46,618 nucleotides of DNA from contig JABAAH010000018.1 of assembly GCA_014238855.1 (NCBI GenBank), forward strand, positions 1-46,618. The letters are read 5' to 3'. The notes beneath the pieces are model-generated. The model saw only the letters and a list, made by a program, of their open reading frames with translations. It made no database searches and had not been told where the DNA came from. A program made the position numbers and the translations under genes. Origin of the DNA: Planctomycetota bacterium. Its GTDB lineage: Bacteria > Planctomycetota > Planctomycetia > Pirellulales > UBA1268. Every line of letters begins with the position of its first letter. Within the stretch, counting starts at the first letter, position 1. Below are positions 34,286 through 42,806 of this stretch, in pieces.

Positions 34286-34795
34286 TCACCTTACAGGGTC
34301 TGGTGCACCTGTTTTGTCTTGCTCTGTTTCTTGACGTGTGTAGCTCAGTAATGTTTGTAAGTTCGTATTGTTACCTAACGAATTGACAAGAATCATTTGA
34401 ATTGCTTTCGTTTCAGCAGTACTACTCTCGATATCAACAATTGGTCCAACGAAAGACTCCGAATGCTCGGGAGTTTTAACATCAGGCATTGTGGTAGACA
34501 TTCCGATCACATTTTCAGCTGTAATTGCAAACAGGTATGATTCTTTGTCTGATTCGACAGGGATTGTTTTGACCACTACGGTCCGAGTGCCAAGCCGCAA
34601 TTGGCAGGGACGGTCTGAAATGAGCTGACACAGATCAATTACAGGCACTAATTTTCCACGGTAGCGAACGAGTCCACGAACTTCTTCTCCTTGTTTCGGA
34701 ACAGGATTCGCTGAAATAAATGGCAGCACCTCAACAATGTTGCGGGTATCTATTCCGTATTGCTGTTGTCCCAAAGTAAAGGTGAGCAGTTGCAT
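34286..34795 (-). CDS. WspB-like CheW adaptor
   Basis: Single-domain CheW protein of 169 residues, first gene of the Wsp-like operon. Motifs: LLTFTLGQQQYGIDTRNIVEVLP at the N-terminus, GLVRYRGKLVPVIDLCQLI in the middle. ATG 34795 is the natural CheW start; the frame is open 87 bases further upstream but those residues do not resemble CheW. In Pseudomonas, wspA (the receptor) precedes wspB; here only a short non-coding gap separates it from lpxA. Confidence 0.88.
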   Translation of the reverse strand: MQLLTFTLGQQQYGIDTRNIVEVLPFISANPVPKQGEEVRGLVRYRGKLVPVIDLCQLISDRPCQLRLGTRTVVVKTIPVESDKESYLFAITAENVIGMSTTMPDVKTPEHSESFVGPIVDIESSTAETKAIQMILVNSLGNNTNLQTLLSYTRQETEQDKTGAPDPVR

Positions 34796-34963
34796 AGAGA
34801 ATCTTTCTGAGCGGAGAAACTTCTCAGAGAACCAAGTCAAGAAGTAGATCTCATTGAAATCTATCTGAAGTCTACAACGCACCGCATGGTGATGACGATG
34901 AGTTTTTTAGATCCAGTAACAGCAGTCAGTTCGATGAACAATAGATGCTACGGAAAGCCTGTT

Positions 34964-35857
34964 TTAGCCGGCTTTGGCTCTTATGTTGCGTTTCTCTTCG
35001 TCAGCAATTCGCAGTCGAAGCGTTGATGTGGAGGAGGGTGGAGACCGTCTTTCCTGAACAAAACCTCGTCGCCCCTGGGCAAGAAACGTATGAAGATGAG
35101 ATGCAAGGCCGGTCGTAAATTCTGTCTTAAGTGTTTCTAAGACTTCGGTCCACGAAAGCCCTCTACGATAAATTGCACGATAAGCTGCTTTGAGTTCAGT
35201 GAGTTCGTCTGCAGGATAACCTGCCCGTCGCAGTCCAATCGTATTAAGTCCAACAATACTTCCTGATTGGCCGTCGATCAGCATAAAAGGTGGTACGTCT
35301 TGAACTACTCTGGCATGACCACCAATCATTGAAAATTGACCAACACGGCAGAACTGATGAATTGCGACAGCACCAGAGACGAATGCATGGTCTTCAATAA
35401 CAACGTGCCCCCCAGCAAGGGAGTTGTTGGCAAAGACACAATTATTGCCAAGGTGAGTGTCGTGTCCAAGGTGAGCACCTGCCATAAGGTAATTATGATC
35501 ACCGACAGTTGTCTGCCCATCAGGTTTCAGAGCCCGGTGGATTGAGACACCTTCCCGAAAAACGTTGTGGTTTCCGATAACGATTCTGCCAACGGTCTCC
35601 GGGCGTGCAGTGTGCTGTGGTTGCCCGCCAATAACAGCATGTTCACAGATTTCATTGTGGTCACCAATTGTGACGCCGGTTTTAATGACAGAACCACTTC
35701 CGACTGAGCAGTTTTCACCAATCGTGACACCAGCTTCAATGGTTGCAAATGCAGCCACCGTAACGCCGGTTCCAAGTTCGGATTCGGGACTCACTAGTGC
35801 CAGTGGGTGAATGCTCACGGATTGCCTGTCGTGTGGGGAGGTTGGCAACATTGCCAT
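34964..35857 (-). CDS. lpxA: UDP-N-acetylglucosamine acyltransferase LpxA
   Basis: First step of lipid A synthesis: 3-O-acylation of UDP-GlcNAc from acyl-ACP. The protein has 297 residues; 260-270 is usual, and the excess is at the C-terminus. The left-handed beta-helix hexapeptide repeats run from about residue 14 to 190 (IHPLALVSPESELG..., VTIGENCSVGSGSVI). The catalytic region is AHLGHD with His129 and His132, and the family's IGGQPQH block is at 76-82. The C-terminal helical part (about 210-260) has RRAGYPADELTELKAAYR. It is isolated from lpxD, fabZ and lpxB and lies upstream of the Wsp-like operon on the same strand. Confidence 0.94.
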   Translation of the reverse strand: MAMLPTSPHDRQSVSIHPLALVSPESELGTGVTVAAFATIEAGVTIGENCSVGSGSVIKTGVTIGDHNEICEHAVIGGQPQHTARPETVGRIVIGNHNVFREGVSIHRALKPDGQTTVGDHNYLMAGAHLGHDTHLGNNCVFANNSLAGGHVVIEDHAFVSGAVAIHQFCRVGQFSMIGGHARVVQDVPPFMLIDGQSGSIVGLNTIGLRRAGYPADELTELKAAYRAIYRRGLSWTEVLETLKTEFTTGLASHLHTFLAQGRRGFVQERRSPPSSTSTLRLRIADEEKRNIRAKAG

Positions 35858-35934
35858 CTCAGCGGTTTATCGGTTTCTATACCGTTTGAATTCAATGCCA
35901 TTTCGTCAGAATTAAGGATCAGGACGCTAGAATA

Positions 35935-35942
35935 CCCCCCCC
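35935..35942. repeat. Homopolymer of eight cytosines
   Basis: An uninterrupted C8 run in the divergent region between lpxA and the TPR gene, about 80 bases before the lpxA start. Such runs can slip, but with no coding frame across it there is no direct sign of phase variation. Confidence 0.8.
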
Positions 35943-36090
35943 TATTTTGCGTGATTTACAAAGAGTGTCTAAACCAACAGGTAGGAGGAGACAGCAGAGA
36001 AAATAACGCTAAAATTGCATCAGGTTATAAGACAGATTCGTACATAGTATTCAAATCGAAGTAAAATCACGTATCAGAGGGGTTGTGACA

Positions 36091-36399
36091 ATGGATCGAG
36101 ACGAAGCATACGCTGCAGCAGAAGAGTTAAAAAACGCAGGGAAGATAGAAGAGGCGGTAGCTGCTCTCGATGCGGTGGTTGCTCAAGACCCTGATTTTGC
36201 GCTCGCGTATTCTGCTTTGGCGGCGTGGTGCACTCGACTAGAGCGACACGACAAGGCTGTAGAGTACGCAAGGCGAGTTTGTGAATTAGAGCCGAATGAA
36301 CCTTTCAGCTACACAGCACTTAGTGTCGCCTGTATGCGGGCAGGCAAAATAACTGAAGCAGAAGACGCCCTGGCCCGTTCACGGACGATGAACGGATAA
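36091..36399 (+). CDS. Small TPR-repeat protein
   Basis: A 102-residue protein made of three tetratricopeptide-like helix pairs: AYAAAEELKNAGKIEEAVAA..., FALAYSALAAWCTRLERHDKAVEY, and FSYTALSVACMRAGKITEAEDA. TPRs are protein-interaction scaffolds; partners are unknown. AGAGGGG lies eight bases before ATG 36091, better placed than for the GTG at 36085. It is acidic and cytosolic. It is divergent from lpxA and convergent with the tRNA-Leu gene. Confidence 0.85.
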   Translation: MDRDEAYAAAEELKNAGKIEEAVAALDAVVAQDPDFALAYSALAAWCTRLERHDKAVEYARRVCELEPNEPFSYTALSVACMRAGKITEAEDALARSRTMNG

Positions 36400-36432
36400 A
36401 TTTTGTCGTAGGGCCACTTTGATGATAGTGAG

Positions 36433-36514
<82 letters not shown>

Positions 36515-36575
36515 AATAGCAGGCCAATTTATTCAGCCTTCTTAAGTGTAACTTTTTTTTCAAAAGATGAGTGCG

Positions 36576-38144
36576 TCAATTTAAATTTTTCTTTTGGCTT
36601 TGCTCTTCGGTTTCTTCAAGAAAGCGGTCAAGATTGCCTTCCCCGGCTTCCCGGGGTGGCCATGTTGTTAATAGCCATTGTCGTAAGATTGAATTTGGTG
36701 AAAATTCTTGAGGAACCCCACCCTGGGTTAGTTTTGGAAAGTCGTGTGCAGCGCCTTGGCCTTCGTGGATCACCTGTGTGTAGTAAATTTCGAGGGTGCG
36801 TACCGCTTTTGACGTTGGTTTACGGCGGTTCCAGTCGGTAACAATTCCTGCTGCAACAGCTTCGCGCAGGGGTGCTTGTCGTGCCTTTGGCAATTCCCAA
36901 AAAATCTTATGCCAGCGATGGTTTGGGAGTGATGAAAATCCTCCCTGTGGACGGACATTGCAAAATGGCCGTCCTTCTCTTAATAAGTCAACAACGCTGT
37001 CATCTTGGAGAGTTGCTTTTCCAGTGATCCACTGTTCTTGTGGGCCGGCATCTCCAAACATGCCCCATGACTGTTCAAGTGTGATCGCATTGATGGCCAC
37101 GGAGGCCCAGTACGAACGTGTCCCAGGCTTTGTAGTTACATTGTAAAAAAGGGACAGGCCAGCAATGCAAAAAGATATTGCTACTGCGATATCTTTTATG
37201 GGGGATATGTATTGCCCGAGCCTTGCATTGCTCCTGTGTTGGTAAAAATCCGCTGAGCATGATGGTGACGAACCTGAGCCCCATGGCATGAGTGCCAGCC
37301 ATGCAGAAATACCAATCGGGGCAAATATTCCAACACTTAAATTTATCCAAATACCAATATGAAAAAAGATAAATAAAATGGCGATCGATCGACGTATGGA
37401 ACGGTTTCCGCAAAAAAGAAAAAGAAGTGGCCCGATGATTTCGAGGCAAAGTGTGGCTACCGTGAGGAGATATGTAGTCATCTTGGACGACCCAAGAATT
37501 TCACCTACCCAGGTTCCATGGTCATGAACCGACAGGATATATCCAAGTGCAGAGCCATTCAGCCAGTCGCCATTGAGTTTGCTGATGCCAGCGTAGAGAT
37601 ACACCACAAGTACTTGAGCGACAAAAACTGCTGGTGCGAGGCTGCAGGTTGCACACCTCTTTCCCCCCTTTCGTATTTGTTTGTCCACGGAAAAGGTGTT
37701 GCCGAGGGGTAAAAATATTCCCCAAAATAGAAGACAGGCCATCCAGAAGTCACCGGCATTTGTGGCCGGCTCTGTTCGTCTGAGAATACTCGTCCACGCT
37801 ATCCATGCTACGACGCAAGAGAGAGAGGAATAGCAGCCGGCCATTAATGAGATGCCAGCTATTGCTTCAGTTGCGAGAATTGTTCCCTGCCACCATAGGT
37901 TTTCGTTTAGAAAATTTAATGACCAGCAGCCTGGCTCTAAATATGCCAGAAGATTACCGGGAGGGAAAATTCCTGTTGGTGAAAAAAAAAGCCAAAAGTC
38001 GCGAGTCCGCAGAATGGCATCTGCGACTAATATAGAACCAGCTGCAATCCTGAAAGCGGCGAGACCTTCTCCGTCGAGTTGAGTTGCTGACCTCATGCTC
38101 GCTGATAAACGTGCAATTACAGAGGGTAGGTAGGAGGAAGCCAT
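36576..38144 (-). CDS. HTTM-domain membrane protein (vitamin K carboxylase-like)
   Basis: A polytopic membrane protein of 522 residues with the horizontally transferred transmembrane (HTTM) domain, related to vitamin-K-dependent gamma-carboxylase. Recognisable wording: LAAFRIAAGSILVADAILR at the N-terminus, LVVYLYAGISKLNGDWLNGSALGY (about 180-203), and FFHIGIWINLSVGIF. About eight helices run to residue 340; the rest (about 345-522) is soluble and includes QSWGMFGDAGP, a typical HTTM post-membrane motif. Carboxylase activity is not implied, and the bacterial role is unknown. The ATG at 38144 lacks an obvious Shine-Dalgarno. It is divergent from lpd. Confidence 0.85.
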   Translation of the reverse strand: MASSYLPSVIARLSASMRSATQLDGEGLAAFRIAAGSILVADAILRTRDFWLFFSPTGIFPPGNLLAYLEPGCWSLNFLNENLWWQGTILATEAIAGISLMAGCYSSLSCVVAWIAWTSILRRTEPATNAGDFWMACLLFWGIFLPLGNTFSVDKQIRKGGKRCATCSLAPAVFVAQVLVVYLYAGISKLNGDWLNGSALGYILSVHDHGTWVGEILGSSKMTTYLLTVATLCLEIIGPLLFLFCGNRSIRRSIAILFIFFHIGIWINLSVGIFAPIGISAWLALMPWGSGSSPSCSADFYQHRSNARLGQYISPIKDIAVAISFCIAGLSLFYNVTTKPGTRSYWASVAINAITLEQSWGMFGDAGPQEQWITGKATLQDDSVVDLLREGRPFCNVRPQGGFSSLPNHRWHKIFWELPKARQAPLREAVAAGIVTDWNRRKPTSKAVRTLEIYYTQVIHEGQGAAHDFPKLTQGGVPQEFSPNSILRQWLLTTWPPREAGEGNLDRFLEETEEQSQKKNLN

Positions 38145-38280
38145 AACATCGAGTGTTTCGAGTGGTTTCTTGTATGAAATAGATATCGAAACTACAACAA
38201 GGTACTAAAGTAACGCGAATCTAGTTTTTCAGCGAACTGTTTTAAAAAGATCCGAAGACCAACCCGAAGGAGAGTAATTC

Positions 38281-39702
38281 ATGCATGCACCGCTTGTGGT
38301 GCTGGGTGGAGGCCCTGGTGGCTACGCCGCAGCTTTTATGGCCGCCGATCTTGGTATGGAGGTTACGCTTGTTGAAAAAGACTCCCGGCTTGGTGGCACC
38401 TGTTTGCTTCGAGGTTGTATTCCGTCGAAAGCATTGCTGCACGTTGGCCGCGTCGTTGCCGAAGTCCGTGAGATGCAGGATTGGGGAGTACATTTTTCGG
38501 CACCCAAAATAGATATTGATGCGGTCAGGGCTAGAAAAGAAAAAGTAATCGATGCACTAACCGGCGGGCTGGCGCAACTTGCAAAAAGAAGAAATGTGCA
38601 AGTGATACAGGGCCAAGGCATGTTTACGGCCTCAGGCACCCTTGAGGTTATTCAGAAAGACGCTGGCAGCCAGACGATTACATTCGACCACTGTATTCTT
38701 GCGAGTGGTTCACGTCCGGCTCGTATTCCGGCGTTTGATATTGGTAGCTCTCGGGTGATGGATTCAACGGGTGCGCTTCAGTTGGAGGATATTCCAGAAT
38801 CACTACTTGTAGTCGGCGGGGGTTATATTGGTTTGGAAATGGGTACTGTGTACGCAGAACTAGGGTCTCGAGTCTCGGTAGTTGAGCTCACAGGTAGTCT
38901 TCTCCCTGGCGCTGATCGTGATCTTGTGAAGCCACTCCATAAAAGATTGGGCGGCCTGTTTGAAGCCATTCGTTTGAATACAAAAGTAACAGGCTTAAAA
39001 GATGTCGGTAACGGTGTCGAAGTTTCTTTTGAGGGACCAGAAGGACAGACTACAGAAACTTTTTCTCGAGTCCTTGTGGCTGTTGGTCGTCGCCCAAACT
39101 CGGATGGCATTGGATTGGAAAATACTAATGTTGTCGTAGACTTAAAAGGGTTTGTGGAGGTAGATAAGCAGCAGCGTACGGCGGACTCTCGAGTGCTCGC
39201 TATCGGCGACGTTTGTGGTGAGCCGATGCTGGCACATCGAGCAAGTCATCAAGGAAAAGTAGCTGTTGAGTCGCTCCATGGTGAACCTGCACTTTTTGAG
39301 CCTAGGGCGATTCCGGCAGTTGTCTTCACCGACCCTGAGATTGCGTGGGCTGGGTTGACTGAGCACGAGGCCGAATTATCTGGACAAGAAGTTGAGGTGA
39401 GTCGATATCCCTGGGCTGCGAGTGGACGGGCACATGCGCTTGGTCGAATTGAAGGTATGACAAAAATGCTTATTGATCCTGAGACGGATCAGGTGCTTGG
39501 TGTTGGCATAGTCGGTTCTGGTGCCGGTGAATTGATTGCTGAGGGTGCCCTCGCTATTGAGATGGGCTGTACTGCTCGGGATCTTTCAGAAACAATCCAT
39601 CCACACCCCACGCTGGGTGAAACAGTGGCTTTTTCTGCCGAAAATTACTTTGGATTGGCGACCGAGATTTTCCGTCCGCGTGCTGCGTCTTCTGCTCGAT
39701 AA
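38281..39702 (+). CDS. lpd: Dihydrolipoamide dehydrogenase (E3)
   Basis: FAD enzyme that reoxidises dihydrolipoyl groups of the 2-oxoacid dehydrogenase complexes and makes NADH. The protein has 473 residues. Features: N-terminal FAD-binding GGGPGGYAAA, redox disulfide Cys41/Cys46 in GGTCLLRGCIPSK, NAD-binding VVGGGYIGLEMG, the second FAD block LAIGDVCGEPMLAHRA, and C-terminal base His442 with Glu447 (HPHPTLGE). AAGGAG eight bases before the ATG is the strongest Shine-Dalgarno in the region. It heads lpd-aceE-aceF-sucA and probably serves both complexes. Confidence 0.97.
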   Translation: MHAPLVVLGGGPGGYAAAFMAADLGMEVTLVEKDSRLGGTCLLRGCIPSKALLHVGRVVAEVREMQDWGVHFSAPKIDIDAVRARKEKVIDALTGGLAQLAKRRNVQVIQGQGMFTASGTLEVIQKDAGSQTITFDHCILASGSRPARIPAFDIGSSRVMDSTGALQLEDIPESLLVVGGGYIGLEMGTVYAELGSRVSVVELTGSLLPGADRDLVKPLHKRLGGLFEAIRLNTKVTGLKDVGNGVEVSFEGPEGQTTETFSRVLVAVGRRPNSDGIGLENTNVVVDLKGFVEVDKQQRTADSRVLAIGDVCGEPMLAHRASHQGKVAVESLHGEPALFEPRAIPAVVFTDPEIAWAGLTEHEAELSGQEVEVSRYPWAASGRAHALGRIEGMTKMLIDPETDQVLGVGIVGSGAGELIAEGALAIEMGCTARDLSETIHPHPTLGETVAFSAENYFGLATEIFRPRAASSAR

Positions 39703-39808
39703 ATGGTTTCTGAGGCATTTGTTTCTCTCGCTTTGGCTGCGGGTAGACCTTTACGCCGATCGAAACCTTCGTGATAATAAGAAAAAATCATTCATGATGG
39801 AGAAATCA

Positions 39809-42655
39809 ATGGCGAGTTCTGAGTTGGATCAGTCCCGAGGTGAGTCTTCGGGCGTAAGGGCGGTTAGTGCTGGAACGGCCTCAGGAGGTGATGCGGTGCC
39901 TCGTGGAATTCATGCTCAGATGTCAATTGGACAGGCTAGTAGTTCGCCGGGAGGTCAACCGAAACACTCTGATGGTGTTTCAGTTGTTGATGCAGACCCA
40001 ACTGAAACTCAGGAGTGGCTTGATTCGCTGCGATATGTTCTGGAAAGCCGTGGTGTCGACAGAGCGACGTATTTGCTTCACGCCATCGAGCAAGAGGCCT
40101 ATCGCTTAGGTGTTCAAATTCCGTTTGTCGTAACTACGCCGTATATCAACACAATACCGACGGACCGGCAACCGGCCTTTCCAGGGAATCGTGAATTAGA
40201 GCGAAGGATTAAAAGCATTATTCGTTGGAATGCCATGGCGATGGTGGTTCGGGCGAACCGTGAGGATAAAAGTATTGGTGGGCACATTTCAACGTATGCC
40301 TCAGCCGCAACCCTTTATGAAGTCGCTCTGAATCACTTTATTCGTGGTCGTGGCGATGACTATTCTGGTGATCAGGTTTATTTTCAAGGGCATGCTTCGC
40401 CTGGGATCTATTCGCGTGCGTTCCTTGAAGGTCGACTCACTGAAAAGCATCTTGAAAATTTTCGTCGTGAACTTGCAGAGGGAGGGGGGCTCTCGAGTTA
40501 TCCTCACCCGTGGTTAATGCCGAATTTCTGGGAGTTTCCGACGGTCTCAATGGGCTTAGGCCCGATTATGGCAATTTATCAGGCTCGATTTAATAAGTAT
40601 CTTCAAGACCGTGGCATCAAAGATACAAGTCGCCAAAGAATCTGGTGCTTCATTGGTGACGGCGAGTGTGATGAGCCAGAGACCCTCGGTGCGATTTCAC
40701 TCGCATCTCGTGAAGGGCTTGATAATCTGGTTTTCGTTATCAACTGCAATCTTCAACGCCTTGATGGTCCTGTTCGGGGCAATGGAAAGATTATTCAGGA
40801 ATTAGAGGGCGTTTTCCGGGGTGCCGGCTGGAACGTGGTTAAAGTGATCTGGGGAGAAGAGTGGGACGGACTGTTGGCAAAAGACGAACAAGGTCTTTTG
40901 CTCAAACGCATGAATGAAGTCGTTGATGGCCAATACCAAAAGTACGTCGTCATGCCTGGCAGTTATATACGAGAGCATTTCTTTGGAGATGAGCCGGAAC
41001 TTGCCGAGATGGTTTCGCATCTTTCGGATGAAAAACTCAAGAAACTCCGTCGCGGGGGGCATGATCCTGAAAAAGTCTACGCCGCGTATCACAAGGCTGT
41101 GCATGAACGAGACATGCCAAACCGACCGACAGTGGTGATTGCAAAAACAATCAAGGGCTACGGGCTCGGTGAGGTCGGTGAAGGCCGGAATGTGACACAT
41201 CAACAGAAAAAGTTGAATGAAGAAGAACTACGCGCATTTCGCTCGCGTTTTGGTATTCCGATATCAGATGAGGACGTCGCGAAAGCGCCTTTTTATAAGC
41301 CTGCCGAGGATTCTCCGGAGATGCGGTATCTTCGGGAGCGTCGTGAAGCTCTTGGTGGCTATATCCCGACTCGCCCTGAGAAGTCTCCGCTTCTACAGAC
41401 TCCCAGCCTCGATGAGTATCGGCCATTTATTGAGAAAAGTGCTGGCCGTGAAGTATCGACGACCACAGGTGCAGTGACACTCATGGCTTCGCTTTTAAAG
41501 GACAAGTCGGTTGGCAAATACATCGTGCCGATTGTGCCAGATGAATCGCGCACCTTCGGAATGGACCCCCTGTTCAAGCAGTGTGGCATTTATGCTCATA
41601 CGGGCCAGCTCTATGAGCCGGTCGATTCCGATCAATTATTGTACTACCGAGAGGCGAAAGACGGCCAGATTCTCGAGGAGGGAATAACCGAAGCAGGAAG
41701 TATGTCGAGTTTCGTTGCAGCTGGCACAAGTTATTCCAGTCACGGTGTGCCGATGATTCCGTTCTTTATTTACTATTCCATGTTCGGCTTCCAGCGAATC
41801 GGCGACTTGATTTGGGCTGCATGTGACATGAGGGCCAGAGGTTTCATGTTTGGTGGAACAGCTGGACGAACGACTCTGAATGGAGAAGGCCTTCAGCATC
41901 AGGACGGCCACAGTCATTTGTTTGCAATGGCATACCCGACTGTTCGGGCCTATGACCCTGCCTTCGTGTATGAGGTTGCTGTGATCATGCTCGAAGGCAT
42001 GGACCGCATGTTTGCGAAAGGTGAGGACTGGATCTATTACGTCACGGTTTACAATGAAAATTATGAAATGCCTTCGATGCCTGATGGTTGCGAGGAAGGT
42101 ATTTTGAAGGGTATGTACAAGCTTCGAGATGTTTCTGCGAAGAAGCCAGTATCCGCCATGCCGCATGTGAACCTCTTTGGGTCCGGAGCCATTCTTCGTG
42201 AAGTTCTGCGAGCAGCTGATATTCTGGCTGAGTCATGGGGAGTCAGTAGTACTGTGTGGAGTGTTACAAGCTGGAAGGAGTTGCGTCGAGAGGCTCAAGA
42301 GGCCCGTCGTTGGAATATGCTGCATCCAGAGGATTCACCGCGAACGAGCTATTTAGAAGACGCTCTTGCCGACGCCGATGGTGTGTTTGTAGCAGCAAGT
42401 GATCATGTGAGGGCAGTTCCCGAGCAGCTCGATCCGTGGATTCCAGGAGGGCTTTTCGTCCTTGGAACGGACGGCTTTGGGCGGAGCGAGACGCGCGGGC
42501 CATTACGTCGTCATTTCGAAGTAGATGCTGAATGCATTGTTGTCGGAACTCTATCGCAGCTGGCAAAGCAGGGGGCAATTGGTGCCGACCGTGTAGCTGA
42601 GGCGATTGTGAGCCTGGGGATCGATCCGGATAAAGTTGACGCAGCCTCTGCTTAG
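39809..42655 (+). CDS. aceE: Pyruvate dehydrogenase E1 component (homodimeric type)
   Basis: Thiamine-diphosphate enzyme that decarboxylates pyruvate and reductively acetylates the lipoyl group of AceF. The protein has 948 residues; E. coli AceE has 887. Blocks: GHISTYASAATLYEVALNHF-like text, FQGHASPGIYSRAFLEGRL, the TPP motif GDGECDEPETLGA near residue 283 followed by INCNLQRLDGP, and IPFFIYYSMFGFQRIGDL later. An open frame extends back into lpd, but GGAG at 39799-39802 lies six bases before ATG 39809, and the residues upstream are lpd read in another frame. The first ~60 residues are a Ser/Gly/Gln-rich extension not typical of the enzyme. Confidence 0.95.
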   Translation: MASSELDQSRGESSGVRAVSAGTASGGDAVPRGIHAQMSIGQASSSPGGQPKHSDGVSVVDADPTETQEWLDSLRYVLESRGVDRATYLLHAIEQEAYRLGVQIPFVVTTPYINTIPTDRQPAFPGNRELERRIKSIIRWNAMAMVVRANREDKSIGGHISTYASAATLYEVALNHFIRGRGDDYSGDQVYFQGHASPGIYSRAFLEGRLTEKHLENFRRELAEGGGLSSYPHPWLMPNFWEFPTVSMGLGPIMAIYQARFNKYLQDRGIKDTSRQRIWCFIGDGECDEPETLGAISLASREGLDNLVFVINCNLQRLDGPVRGNGKIIQELEGVFRGAGWNVVKVIWGEEWDGLLAKDEQGLLLKRMNEVVDGQYQKYVVMPGSYIREHFFGDEPELAEMVSHLSDEKLKKLRRGGHDPEKVYAAYHKAVHERDMPNRPTVVIAKTIKGYGLGEVGEGRNVTHQQKKLNEEELRAFRSRFGIPISDEDVAKAPFYKPAEDSPEMRYLRERREALGGYIPTRPEKSPLLQTPSLDEYRPFIEKSAGREVSTTTGAVTLMASLLKDKSVGKYIVPIVPDESRTFGMDPLFKQCGIYAHTGQLYEPVDSDQLLYYREAKDGQILEEGITEAGSMSSFVAAGTSYSSHGVPMIPFFIYYSMFGFQRIGDLIWAACDMRARGFMFGGTAGRTTLNGEGLQHQDGHSHLFAMAYPTVRAYDPAFVYEVAVIMLEGMDRMFAKGEDWIYYVTVYNENYEMPSMPDGCEEGILKGMYKLRDVSAKKPVSAMPHVNLFGSGAILREVLRAADILAESWGVSSTVWSVTSWKELRREAQEARRWNMLHPEDSPRTSYLEDALADADGVFVAASDHVRAVPEQLDPWIPGGLFVLGTDGFGRSETRGPLRRHFEVDAECIVVGTLSQLAKQGAIGADRVAEAIVSLGIDPDKVDAASA

Positions 42656-42806
42656 TTCGCCGTTGAATCATTTTTCCCCCATTCCTGACCGCTTCACCTC
42701 AAAACATCTGCTAGAATTAGGACAGAGTTTTCAGTTTTATTTTCAGACCACGCCGAGCCGGCCTGGTCGAATTGTTTACAAAATTTGATTTACTTCGTGA
42801 GATAGC

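Noticed and set aside
35935-35942. C8 run as a phase-variable switch
   Set aside because: It is intergenic, does not interrupt a frame, and nothing shows length variation.
39536-39808. Extension of aceE back into lpd
   Set aside because: The extra residues are the lpd coding sequence read in another frame; a good Shine-Dalgarno marks 39809 as the start.
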